Shown piece after piece: positions 26,144 to 33,791 of a stretch of 64,000 nucleotides of DNA. The notes beneath the pieces were generated by a model, which was given only the letters and a program-made list of their open reading frames with translations, had not been told where the DNA came from and searched no databases. The position numbers were made by a program, and so were the translations under genes. Positions within the stretch are counted from its first letter, which is position 1. Every line of letters starts with the position of its first letter. Source of the stretch: an uncultured Bacteroidota bacterium (GTDB taxonomy: Bacteria > Bacteroidota > Bacteroidia > Flavobacteriales > Flavobacteriaceae); the NCBI GenBank assembly GCA_902620455.1, contig CACNIG010000005.1, positions 1 to 64,000 on the forward strand. The letters are read 5' to 3'.

Positions 26144-26822
26144 CTTTTAAGTTAAATTTTCTCCTAAATAACCATACGCATAGATACAAAAGAGGGGTAT
26201 CAAAAATTGCAACCATTACTTTGAAAAGAAAACCAGAAACAATTAATACTAAAAATTTATCCTGTGGTAAGATTTCAAAAATTATAAGAAGAGATACAAT
26301 AGTAAATGTATCAACAAATTGTGATGTAAAAGTTGAAAAGTTGTTTCTCAACCAAAGATGTTTACCCCTTGTTAGCCTTTTCCAAAAATGGTAAACTCTT
26401 ATATCTATGAATTGAGCAAATAAGTATGTCAACATAGATGCAAGAACAGCAAGTGGAGCATTAAGGAAGACATTATTAAATGTGGTATCATCAATGGGTG
26501 ATCCCTCAATTGCTGGGACTTGACTTGAAATAAAAATTAATAATATTGAAAAAACAGATGCAAATATTCCTGTAATTACGACCTGATCAGCTTTTTTTTG
26601 ACCATAAATTTCAGATATTAAGTCTGTAATCAAAAATGTTAATGGGTATGGGAGTATTCCTACAGATAATTCGAAAAGCTTTACACCCATAAAATTTATA
26701 TCAAAAGGATACCAATAAAATATTTTTGTAAATATTAAATTTGAGGCTACAAGAGATGTTATAAATAATCCAGCTAGAATTAAATATATTTTATTAGCAA
26801 GAGAAATTTGATTAGTTTTCAT
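26118..26822 (-). CDS. Queuosine precursor transporter (YhhQ/QPTR family)
   Basis: An inner-membrane protein of 234 residues with about six hydrophobic segments. The family blocks are VASNLIFTKIF near the N-terminus, LPYPLTFLITDLISEIYGQKKA, the DIRVYHFWKRLTRGKHLWLRNNFST stretch (split around the central loop) and FVDTFTI. The family imports queuosine precursors such as preQ1 for modification of GUN-anticodon tRNAs. No de novo queC/D/E genes are in the window. It is divergent from folK with 14 bases between starts and overlaps the pseudouridine synthase, so both products concern RNA modification. Confidence 0.88.
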   Translation of the reverse strand: MKTNQISLANKIYLILAGLFITSLVASNLIFTKIFYWYPFDINFMGVKLFELSVGILPYPLTFLITDLISEIYGQKKADQVVITGIFASVFSILLIFISSQVPAIEGSPIDDTTFNNVFLNAPLAVLASMLTYLFAQFIDIRVYHFWKRLTRGKHLWLRNNFSTFTSQFVDTFTIVSLLIIFEILPQDKFLVLIVSGFLFKVMVAIFDTPLLYLCVWLFRRKFNLKVGEEIKLN

Positions 26823-26836
26823 GGTATTTCAAATAT

Positions 26837-27331
26837 ATGAGAAAGATTTACTTATCTATAGGCAGTAACAAAGGTAATCGTTATTCTTTTATTAAAGAAG
26901 CTTTAAGATTAATTCGAAAAGATATCGGCAAAGTAATTTTAATGTCTAAAATATATGAGACGAAATCGTGGGGATTTCATTCAGATGATTTTCTTAACAT
27001 TTGTATAATGATTAAATCTGAATTATTTCCAGCTGAACTTTTAAATAAACTAAAAAATATAGAGGATAGAATAGGAAGAATTAGAAATTCTACTAAAATT
27101 TTAGCTAGAGAAATTGATATCGATATATTGTTTTATTCGGATAAAATTGTTGATCATGAAGATTTGATAATTCCCCATCCTAGATTACATCTTAGAAATT
27201 TTGTTTTATATCCGCTGAATGATATTGCAAGCGAGTTCATTCATCCCATTTTATTAAAACCCATCAACGAATTATTAGAGGAATGTGAGGATGATGACAG
27301 TCCAAAAGAGTCATCATTAAGCTTATTATAA
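26837..27331 (+). CDS. folK: 2-amino-4-hydroxy-6-hydroxymethyldihydropteridine pyrophosphokinase
   Basis: Transfers pyrophosphate from ATP to the dihydropterin in folate synthesis. The N-terminal YLSIGSNKGNR and the signature LAREIDIDILFYSD with IIPHPRLHLRNFVLYPLNDI are decisive. It is 164 residues. The acidic, Ser-rich C-terminal tail is encoded over a perfect eight-base inverted repeat (ATGATGAC at 27291 and GTCATCAT at 27310) just before the stop, which might act as a weak hairpin between the convergent genes. Confidence 0.95.
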   Translation: MRKIYLSIGSNKGNRYSFIKEALRLIRKDIGKVILMSKIYETKSWGFHSDDFLNICIMIKSELFPAELLNKLKNIEDRIGRIRNSTKILAREIDIDILFYSDKIVDHEDLIIPHPRLHLRNFVLYPLNDIASEFIHPILLKPINELLEECEDDDSPKESSLSLL

Positions 27332-27337
27332 TAACTA

Positions 27338-27868
27338 CTATATTTCTGTCTTGTAAAAAAAGTCCCAGAGAACAATTCCAGCAGCAACTGATACGTTTAA
27401 AGAATGTTTGGTTCCAACCTGAGGTATTTCAACAACTTCATCTGATACATTAATTATTTCATCTTGAATTCCCTCCACCTCATTACCAAAAATAAATGCA
27501 TATTTATTACCAGCAGCCGGTCTAAAATTTTCAATTTTAATAGACTTGTCAGCTTGTTCTATGGAGACAACTTTAATTCCCTTTCTTTTTAGTTTTTCAA
27601 TAGTTTTTATTATGTCCTCGGAATATTCCCAGTCAACTGAATCAGATGAACCCAAGGCTGTTTTAAGCATTTTTGGATTATCTGGAGTTGCTGTGTATCC
27701 TGAAATTATAATTTTTTCAATTAAGAAAGAATCAGATGTTCTAAAAATAGAGCCCACATTGTGTATGCTTCTAATATTGTCAAGAATAACTATTGCAGAG
27801 GTTTTTTTTGATTTTTTAAACTCTTCAACTGACTTTCGATTTAGTTCAGTATTTTTTAATTTTCGCAT
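27338..27868 (-). CDS. TrmH/SpoU-type RNA 2'-O-methyltransferase
   Basis: A 176-residue SPOUT-fold methyltransferase. The three family motifs are visible: LDNIRSIHNVGSIFRT, AFIFGNEVEGIQDEII and IPQVGTKHSLNVSVAAGIVLWD. It lacks the extra N-terminal substrate domain of RlmB, so a tRNA 2'-O-methylation role is more likely than 23S rRNA modification, but the target is not determinable. Ends six bases from the convergent folK stop. Confidence 0.88.
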   Translation of the reverse strand: MRKLKNTELNRKSVEEFKKSKKTSAIVILDNIRSIHNVGSIFRTSDSFLIEKIIISGYTATPDNPKMLKTALGSSDSVDWEYSEDIIKTIEKLKRKGIKVVSIEQADKSIKIENFRPAAGNKYAFIFGNEVEGIQDEIINVSDEVVEIPQVGTKHSLNVSVAAGIVLWDFFYKTEI

Positions 27869-27911
27869 TTAAGTAAAAATAAAAATATTTACATTAGCAC
27901 AAATCATAATT

Positions 27912-30500
27912 GTGACTAAAGCTACTAAAATCACTCCCTTAATGAAGCAGTATAATGATATTAAATCAAAATATCCTGATACTATACTTTTATTTAGAGT
28001 TGGCGATTTTTATGAAACATTTGGAGAAGATGCTATTCTAGCATCTAAGATTCTTGGGATTGTACTTACGAAAAGAGGAGCAGGATCAACAAGTGAAACT
28101 GAGTTAGCTGGTTTTCCTCATCATTCAATTGAAAATTATTTACCAAAACTTGTAAAAGCAGGAAATCGTGTAGCTATTTGCGATCAACTAGAAGACCCAA
28201 AATTGACAAAAAAAATTGTTAAAAGAGGTGTTACAGAGATTGTTACACCTGGAATTGCAATTAATGATGGTGTCTTAGATCAGAAAAAAAATAATTATCT
28301 AGCATCTATACATATTGAAAAAACCCAATGCGGCATTTCTTTTCTAGATGTTTCGACAGGAGATTTTTATGTCTCTCAAGGAGATATCAAACTTATGGAT
28401 CAATTAATTGCAAATTTTTCACCTAATGAAATTTTAATTTCAAAGCCTTCAAAAAATAAATTTAATGAATTGATTGGCAGCTCATATAATGTATTTCCAC
28501 TAGATGACTGGGTATATGATAGTTCATATTCCCATAATAAACTATTGGATCATTTTAAAACAAGAAGCCTTAAAGGTTTCGGAGTGGATGAAATTAAATT
28601 AGGTACAATAGCAGCAGGCTCAATTATTCACTATCTAGATGATACTGAACATAATAATTTAAGTCATATTTCAAACCTTCAAAGAATTTTTCCAGACTCA
28701 TATGTTTGGATGGATAAATTCACAATGAAAAATCTAGAATTGTTTAACTCAAATGCAACTAATGGCTTTAATCTTTCTGAAACAATTGATGATACCGTTA
28801 CTAGTATGGGTTCTAGAAAATTAAAAAAGTGGATTGCATTTCCTCTTATAGATAAAAAAGAAATTATAGGGCGTCAAGAAATTGTAAATTCAATTATCAA
28901 TGATGATAATATTAGCGATACACTTGACTTAAATTTAAACAGTATATCAGATGTTGAGAGATTAATGTCAAAAATAGCAACTTATAAAATATCTCCTAGA
29001 GAACTAGTTTATCTAAAAAATTCTCTTGAAAATGTTAAGGTTATCAAAGAGTCTATGACTAAAGTAAAAGGAAAATTAAAAAGTTTTGGAGATAAAATAC
29101 CTAGCTCAAAATTTATAGTTGATGAAATCTCAAAAACACTAAAAGAGGACTCACCGGTTTCTGTTTTAAAAGGAGATTTTATAAATGATAATTATTCAAA
29201 AGAATTAGATGATTTAAGAGAGATAAGATCTTCAGGGAAACAATATTTGAATCAAATACTAGACAGAGAAACTGCTAATACAAAAATACCATCATTAAAG
29301 ATATCCTTTAATAATGTTTTTGGATACTATATAGAAGTAAGAAATACCCATAAGGATAAGGTTCCTGAAGAATGGATTAGAAAACAAACCCTTGTTAACG
29401 CAGAGAGGTACATTACCCAAGAATTAAAAGAGTACGAAGAAAAAATAGTTAATGCTGATGAAAAAATTAAGGATTTAGAGTTAAAATTATTTCTAAAACT
29501 AATAGATAGACTTCAAGATGGGCTTTCAACTTTAAAATTGATTTCAGAAAAAGTTTCAATAATTGATATTCTAAATTCATTTTCAAAAAGAGCAATTAAA
29601 TACAAATATTCATGCCCGGATATAATTGAAGAAAAAAGGATTGAAATTATAGAAGGAAGGCATCCAGTTATTGAAGCAAATATTTCTCACGACGAAAGAT
29701 ATATTCCAAATGATATCTTACTAGATAATGATCAACAAATTATCATGATTACGGGTCCTAATATGTCCGGGAAATCAGCTATACTAAGACAAACTGCACT
29801 AGTCACAATATTAGCTCAAATTGGAAGCTTTGTTCCTGCAAAACATATGAAATTTTCAATAGTTGATAGAATATTCACTAGAGTAGGGGCTAGTGATAAT
29901 ATATCCATGGGTGAATCAACATTTATGGTTGAGATGAATGAGACTGCATCGATATTAAATAATTTAACAAAAAACAGTCTAATTCTTTTAGATGAAATTG
30001 GTAGGGGAACAAGTACCTATGATGGAATCTCGATTGCATGGGCCATTGCTGAATTTCTTCATGAAAATAAAAATAAACCTCATGTTCTTTTTGCAACTCA
30101 TTATCATGATCTCAATGAAATGGAATCTTTATTTAAACGAATTAAGAACTTTAATGTAAGCGTTAAAGAGACAAAAAATGATGTAACATTTCTTAGAAAG
30201 CTAGTTAGTGGAGGAAGCAATCATAGCTTTGGTATCCATGTAGCAAAAATGGCTGGGATGCCTAAGCTTGTTTTAGACTCTGCAAAAAACAAATTAAAAT
30301 TGATGGAAAGAAATAAGCCAAAAGAACAAAAAGAAGCAAGTAAAGATGTTGATTTTCAGCTCAGTTTTTTTGATGTTGAAGATCCAAAGATGCAAGAAAT
30401 TAGAAAAATAATTGAAGACCTGGATATTGATAATTTAAGCCCAGTTGAGGCACTCATTAAACTAAATCAAATTAAAAAAGAGATTAAGGATGAAGATTGA
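27912..30500 (+). CDS. mutS: DNA mismatch repair protein MutS
   Basis: Recognises mismatches and recruits MutL. The 862-residue chain has the mismatch-binding domain I (KYPDTILLFRVGDFYETFGEDA, with the Phe-x-Glu element), connector, lever and clamp domains. The ATPase follows: Walker A ITGPNMSGKSAILRQ, SMGESTFMVEM, Walker B LILLDEIGRGTSTYDG and FATHYHDL. The start is GTG at 27912. A small Smr-domain gene overlaps the end by 11 bases. Confidence 0.97.
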   Translation: MTKATKITPLMKQYNDIKSKYPDTILLFRVGDFYETFGEDAILASKILGIVLTKRGAGSTSETELAGFPHHSIENYLPKLVKAGNRVAICDQLEDPKLTKKIVKRGVTEIVTPGIAINDGVLDQKKNNYLASIHIEKTQCGISFLDVSTGDFYVSQGDIKLMDQLIANFSPNEILISKPSKNKFNELIGSSYNVFPLDDWVYDSSYSHNKLLDHFKTRSLKGFGVDEIKLGTIAAGSIIHYLDDTEHNNLSHISNLQRIFPDSYVWMDKFTMKNLELFNSNATNGFNLSETIDDTVTSMGSRKLKKWIAFPLIDKKEIIGRQEIVNSIINDDNISDTLDLNLNSISDVERLMSKIATYKISPRELVYLKNSLENVKVIKESMTKVKGKLKSFGDKIPSSKFIVDEISKTLKEDSPVSVLKGDFINDNYSKELDDLREIRSSGKQYLNQILDRETANTKIPSLKISFNNVFGYYIEVRNTHKDKVPEEWIRKQTLVNAERYITQELKEYEEKIVNADEKIKDLELKLFLKLIDRLQDGLSTLKLISEKVSIIDILNSFSKRAIKYKYSCPDIIEEKRIEIIEGRHPVIEANISHDERYIPNDILLDNDQQIIMITGPNMSGKSAILRQTALVTILAQIGSFVPAKHMKFSIVDRIFTRVGASDNISMGESTFMVEMNETASILNNLTKNSLILLDEIGRGTSTYDGISIAWAIAEFLHENKNKPHVLFATHYHDLNEMESLFKRIKNFNVSVKETKNDVTFLRKLVSGGSNHSFGIHVAKMAGMPKLVLDSAKNKLKLMERNKPKEQKEASKDVDFQLSFFDVEDPKMQEIRKIIEDLDIDNLSPVEALIKLNQIKKEIKDED

Positions 30501-30717
30501 TTTACATGGAAAAACCCATCCTGAAAGTCTTGAGCTTATTGAGGAGTATATGCTTTTAAACTCTGTTAAAGGGAGCGTTAGTTTGCATGTTATAACCGGT
30601 AACTCTCCAGTTATGCAGAAAAAAATTATTGATCAAATATGTGATAAATATGGTTTCTCTTATTATATCCCATCTCACAATCCAGGAGAAATGATTATAC
30701 AATATGAGAAATTGTAA
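30490..30717 (+). CDS. Free-standing Smr-domain peptide
   Basis: A 75-residue protein made almost entirely of an Smr (small MutS-related) domain: it opens with KIDLHGKTHPESLELIEEYM and continues with LHVITGNSPVMQKKII and a short C-terminal strand pair. The LDLHG-like and HxxTGNS elements are the family's key residues. Smr domains usually form the nuclease tail of MutS2 or of larger proteins. Here the domain stands alone and its ATG lies 11 bases inside the mutS1 stop, so it is translationally coupled to mutS. A DNA-incision or RNA-binding role is inference. The next gene overlaps its end by 14 bases. Confidence 0.82.
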   Translation: MKIDLHGKTHPESLELIEEYMLLNSVKGSVSLHVITGNSPVMQKKIIDQICDKYGFSYYIPSHNPGEMIIQYEKL

Positions 30718-31822
30718 ATACTTTTTTTTATCTCTATTATTAATATTTATCTCTTGTTCAAAAGAAGATGAGATTAATGAACTTAACGAGACAATAATTT
30801 CACTTCAGTCTGAAATTTCAAATCTTAATTCTGAAATCAATGATTATGCGTTTCAAATAAACGAGTTGATTTCTCAGAATAATATTCAATTAGGTCAAAT
30901 AAATGAGTTAAATACCCAAATTAATGGTTTTCAGAATCAAATTGAGGAATATATAAGTCAAATAGAAGTTTTGACCGAATCAAATGAAATTTTTGAGGCT
31001 AACAACAATGATTTGACAAATCAATTAAATGATCTTCAAGATCAGTTATATTCAATTCAATCACAAAGTGCTGAAGACGGTGTCTACCTTTTCAATAAGA
31101 TTAATGTTTTAGAACCACCTTTTGGAGGAACAATGTGGGATCTTCCTGATTTAATTAAACCATCTGATTATACTGTATACTCAACATCATCTTACATTGG
31201 AATTGAAGATAGATTATTTTATGATAATTCTATACCTGACTTTGTTACTTACCCTGCTCACGTATACAAGGTAAATTTTGGTGACGGTTTATCAGTTGAT
31301 TTCGAAATCTATTCTGAATTTACACTCGAGGAAGCAGCTAGCATTGAACTCAAATATGCTCCTTTAATTGGTCAACTTGGAAAAGAGTTAAGAAAAAATA
31401 TTAAGTCTTTTGAGTTTTTAAAAGGAGAAGAAGTGGCTTCAGCTCAAAAAACAGATGACCTGAATTATGCAAATATTACATTCCATATTGACTGGCTTGA
31501 TAATGTTGTATCAACAAGACCTGATGGAGATAGGACAGAGGAACTAATGATTCATGAGTCAGCACATCTTTCAATTGATCCCTACGTTTATGGACAGCAA
31601 GGATGGAATGATGCTGTTTTACTTGATGGCAATTACCTGTCAACATATGCTAGAGATAGTCCAGATTCTGAGGATGTGGCTGAAACTTTTCAAGCTTATA
31701 TAGCTGTTAAATATTTTCCGGAAAGAATTTCTAATTCCTTAAGAGATACAATACTATCAATTTGTCTAAACAGGTTTAAATATTTTGATTCATTAAATTT
31801 AGATTTATCGATATATAAATAA
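30704..31822 (+). CDS. Coiled-coil lipoprotein with HExxH motif
   Basis: No named family recognised. A lipoprotein signal (hydrophobic stretch ending LIFISCSK, lipobox Cys18) is followed by a long predicted coiled coil (about residues 22-128) of repeated Ile-Asn-Glu-Leu and Gln-Ile heptads. The C-terminal globular part (about 130-372) contains MIHESAHLSID (HExxH at about residues 283-287) and, some 35-40 residues later, SEDVAETFQAY with a candidate third ligand Glu. This suggests a surface- or periplasm-exposed zinc metalloprotease held away from the membrane by the coil; metal binding and activity are inference. It is the third gene of the mutS-Smr unit, linked by overlaps. Confidence 0.8.
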   Translation: MRNCKYFFLSLLLIFISCSKEDEINELNETIISLQSEISNLNSEINDYAFQINELISQNNIQLGQINELNTQINGFQNQIEEYISQIEVLTESNEIFEANNNDLTNQLNDLQDQLYSIQSQSAEDGVYLFNKINVLEPPFGGTMWDLPDLIKPSDYTVYSTSSYIGIEDRLFYDNSIPDFVTYPAHVYKVNFGDGLSVDFEIYSEFTLEEAASIELKYAPLIGQLGKELRKNIKSFEFLKGEEVASAQKTDDLNYANITFHIDWLDNVVSTRPDGDRTEELMIHESAHLSIDPYVYGQQGWNDAVLLDGNYLSTYARDSPDSEDVAETFQAYIAVKYFPERISNSLRDTILSICLNRFKYFDSLNLDLSIYK

Positions 31823-31840
31823 AGTTTCTTATTTTTAATC

Positions 31841-32572
31841 ATGACCAAGACAAATAATAGTTTAAAAAATTTTCTTAGAAATAATATTTTACAAGCACTT
31901 GTAATCATTTTAAGTGTTCTTCTGTCTTTTTATTTAGAGCAAAGGAGACAGGTAAATATCACTAAACAAGAAAAAAACTATCTTTTAACTGATCTAACAA
32001 AAACTCTAGAAAGTGATATTGACCAGATTGAGTTAATTTTAAATGGTCTTGCTGTATCTGACAAGAACTTGTTAAAACTTCTAGATGATATTAACAATAA
32101 TCATACCTTATTATCTGATCGTGAAGTTGCAGAGATCCTCTTACAAGTCCAAATTGGAACATCCTTTTTCCCTCAAGATGGTATTTTTAATGAATTAATT
32201 TCAAATGGGTCATTTAATTTAATTGAGAATGATGAATTAAAAGCATTGCTTTTAAATATGTATACTCATAAAAAGGAGAGAAATTATGCAACTTCTACAG
32301 AAATAGATAATTTTAATCTTCTATGGAGAAGACAAATCATGGGTAATTTCAGAATTCAATTTAATTATAATTCATATGATGGTGAGATATATGGTCAACA
32401 AGAACTGACAAGATTTAGATTTGACAAACAGTATTACCTTTCTAATGAATTATATGGAGCATTATCGCAATCTAGAATATATGTTGGTATGTACACTAGA
32501 TTTTTAAATGATCAATTAAACGAGTATAAAACAGCTCTTGCTCTTTCAAAGACTGAAATTGGTGAAGATTAA
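31841..32572 (+). CDS. Membrane-anchored protein, DUF6090-like
   Basis: A 243-residue protein with one N-terminal membrane segment (LQALVIILSVLLSFYLEQ, about residues 18-36) preceded by a basic/polar cytoplasmic tip and followed by a helix-rich soluble domain. The motif FYLEQRRQ after the membrane segment and the later GIFNELISNGSFNLIENDELK recall the DUF6090-type family common in Flavobacteriia, whose function is unknown to me. It is 18 bases after the lipoprotein gene and precedes the tRNA pair. Confidence 0.75.
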   Translation: MTKTNNSLKNFLRNNILQALVIILSVLLSFYLEQRRQVNITKQEKNYLLTDLTKTLESDIDQIELILNGLAVSDKNLLKLLDDINNNHTLLSDREVAEILLQVQIGTSFFPQDGIFNELISNGSFNLIENDELKALLLNMYTHKKERNYATSTEIDNFNLLWRRQIMGNFRIQFNYNSYDGEIYGQQELTRFRFDKQYYLSNELYGALSQSRIYVGMYTRFLNDQLNEYKTALALSKTEIGED

Positions 32573-32606
32573 TTAGCCAATACTTCTCATATAATTTAAA
32601 TTATTA

Positions 32607-32614
32607 TAAATTTG
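32607..32614 (+). promoter_or_regulatory. Bacteroidota-type -7 box for tRNA-Gly/tRNA-Leu
   Basis: TAAATTTG matches TAnnTTTG and ends eight bases before the tRNA-Gly gene, the same spacing class as at the tRNA-Leu(CAA) gene. It should transcribe both tRNAs up to the terminator at 32794. Confidence 0.5.
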
Positions 32615-32622
32615 CATTCTCT

Positions 32623-32695
32623 GCGAAAGTAGCTCAGCTGGTAGAGCATCACCTTGCCAAGGTGAGGGTCGCGGGTTCAAATCCCGTCTTTCGCT
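32623..32695 (+). tRNA. tRNA-Gly (anticodon GCC)
   Basis: The acceptor GCGAAAG pairs with CTTTCGC with discriminator T. The D arm is GCTC-AGCTGGTA-GAGC. The anticodon stem TCACC/GGTGA holds loop TTGCCAA, giving GCC. The T arm is GCGGG-TTCAAAT-CCCGT (one wobble). No CCA is encoded. Decodes GGC/GGU. Confidence 0.96.
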
Positions 32696-32700
32696 CAATT

Positions 32701-32786
32701 GCTCGAGTGGTGGAATTGGTAGACACGTTGGACTTAAAATCCAATGAACAGTAATGTTCGTGCGGGTTCAAGTCCCGCCTCGAGTA
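32701..32786 (+). tRNA. tRNA-Leu (anticodon TAA)
   Basis: The acceptor GCTCGAG pairs with CTCGAGT (terminal G-T wobble) with discriminator A. The anticodon stem TTGGA/TCCAA carries loop CTTAAAA, giving TAA. A long variable-arm hairpin (GAACA-GTAA-TGTTC) and T arm GCGGG-TTCAAGT-CCCGC are present. Five bases after tRNA-Gly, so co-transcribed. The 3' part of this gene is the sequence repeated at 38541, the probable right end of a genomic island. Confidence 0.96.
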
Positions 32787-32841
32787 CTTAGAAAATCGTA
32801 ATAGGCTATTTAAAAGTTTGTTACGGTTTTTTTTATTACCC
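32765..32841 (+). repeat. Direct repeat A (attL-like): tRNA-Leu 3' end plus terminator
   Basis: From the T arm of tRNA-Leu(UAA) through its terminator to TTATTACCC, this segment recurs in the same orientation at 38541-38615. By eye roughly four-fifths of positions agree: the first 26 bases differ at five, followed by ATCGTAA, AGTTTGTT and the T run with TTATTACCC in both. The repeat begins within the tRNA, not before it, as for tRNA-targeted integration. Confidence 0.75.
32794..32834 (+). terminator. Terminator after tRNA-Gly/tRNA-Leu
   Basis: Arms AATCGTAA and TTACGGTT (one wobble) around a 19-base loop, followed by a run of T. It ends the tRNA transcript and isolates it from the island genes. 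Confidence 0.7.
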
Positions 32842-32893
32842 ATTTGGTAACATATTGAAAACAAAACAGAGAATATTTTGTTAAATTGTAGGA

Positions 32894-33166
32894 ATGGGAG
32901 ACAGCGAAAAAAAAGAATTGAGAAATAAAGGGGAAGAGTTTCTTAAGAAATTAAGAGCTGCACCCTATAACAATGATAAAGTAGGTCAATCTTTTATTAA
33001 AAAAACATCAAGCAAACCAAAGACAGTAAAAGATACATCTAACTTGAAGCCAGGTGGTAAGTTCTACGAACTATTTAAAGATGTTCCTTTTAATAATGCT
33101 TTAGCTGGAAAATCTTTTATTAGAAAAGTTTCAAAAAAAAATGAACAAGACAAACAAACAGATTAA
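32894..33166 (+). CDS. Small protein with duplicated 25-residue motif, first gene of the island
   Basis: Not recognised. A 90-residue, Lys-rich protein with no signal or membrane segment. It contains two copies of one motif, residues 13-37 and 54-78, exactly 41 residues apart: G-x-x-F, then Pro-Tyr/Phe-Asn-Asn, a Gly three residues after a short spacer, and Ser-Phe-Ile-Lys/Arg-Lys. The linker is Lys/Ser/Thr-rich. A good ribosome-binding site (TAGGA) precedes the ATG. Its last 26 bases overlap the first methyltransferase gene, so it is translationally coupled to the module. It might be a DNA-binding accessory or regulator, but it has no visible helix-turn-helix; that is speculation. Confidence 0.75.
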   Translation: MGDSEKKELRNKGEEFLKKLRAAPYNNDKVGQSFIKKTSSKPKTVKDTSNLKPGGKFYELFKDVPFNNALAGKSFIRKVSKKNEQDKQTD

Positions 33167-33791
33167 ATCTAAAGAAAGAGTTTCTCAGCATGGGGAAGTT
33201 TATACTTCAGAAAGAGAAGTAAACAACATGTTAGACCTTGTAAAAAATGAAACTGAAAGATTGGATTCTAGATTTTTAGAACCAGCTTGTGGAGATGGCA
33301 ACTTTTTGATAAACATTCTAGAAAGAAAAATGAATATCCTTGTATCTAGGTACAAAAAACAACAGCACGAATTTGAAAAGTATTCGATTGTTGTAATATC
33401 ATCAATATATGGAATTGATATTTTGAAAGACAACATTGAGGAGACCAAAAAAAGACTATATGATTATTATTTTAAAGTCTATTCTAAGACTTTTAAAAAT
33501 TCTCAAAACAATGAACTTTTAAAAAACATACAATATATACTGGATAAGAACATGATTCTTGGTGATGCACTTTCTTTAAAAAAAGTTGATTTAGATGAGC
33601 CTGTAACTTTTTCTGAATGGAGTTTAGTAAATAATTCAATTAAAAGAAGAGATTTTACTTTTGAAAACCTTCTTCAAAACTCACCATTGGAGGGAGAGAA
33701 TCTTTTTTCTGATTTAGGAGACGATGTATTTATCCCTACACCTGTAAAAGAATATCCATTAGTTCACTATTCAAAAATATCTGAGTTATGA
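33141..33791 (+). CDS. N6-adenine DNA methyltransferase-like protein, SAM-binding half
   Basis: A 216-residue protein with the start of an adenine-methyltransferase fold. KERVSQHGEVYTSEREVNNM leads into motif I, FLEPACGDGNFL (residues 45-56), which binds S-adenosylmethionine. It continues with IYGIDILKDNIEETKKRL (acidic motif II) and MILGDAL (motif III). There is no NPPY catalytic motif IV anywhere in the chain, and the protein is far shorter than a complete enzyme. The start overlaps the small repeat protein by 26 bases and the end overlaps the next methyltransferase gene by four. It is probably one component of a two-part methyltransferase; that pairing is inference. Confidence 0.82.
   Translation: MNKTNKQIKSKERVSQHGEVYTSEREVNNMLDLVKNETERLDSRFLEPACGDGNFLINILERKMNILVSRYKKQQHEFEKYSIVVISSIYGIDILKDNIEETKKRLYDYYFKVYSKTFKNSQNNELLKNIQYILDKNMILGDALSLKKVDLDEPVTFSEWSLVNNSIKRRDFTFENLLQNSPLEGENLFSDLGDDVFIPTPVKEYPLVHYSKISEL

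Noticed and set aside
26118-26836. preQ1 riboswitch upstream of the queuosine-precursor transporter
   Set aside because: Only 14 bases separate it from the divergent folK start; there is no room and no aptamer-like sequence.
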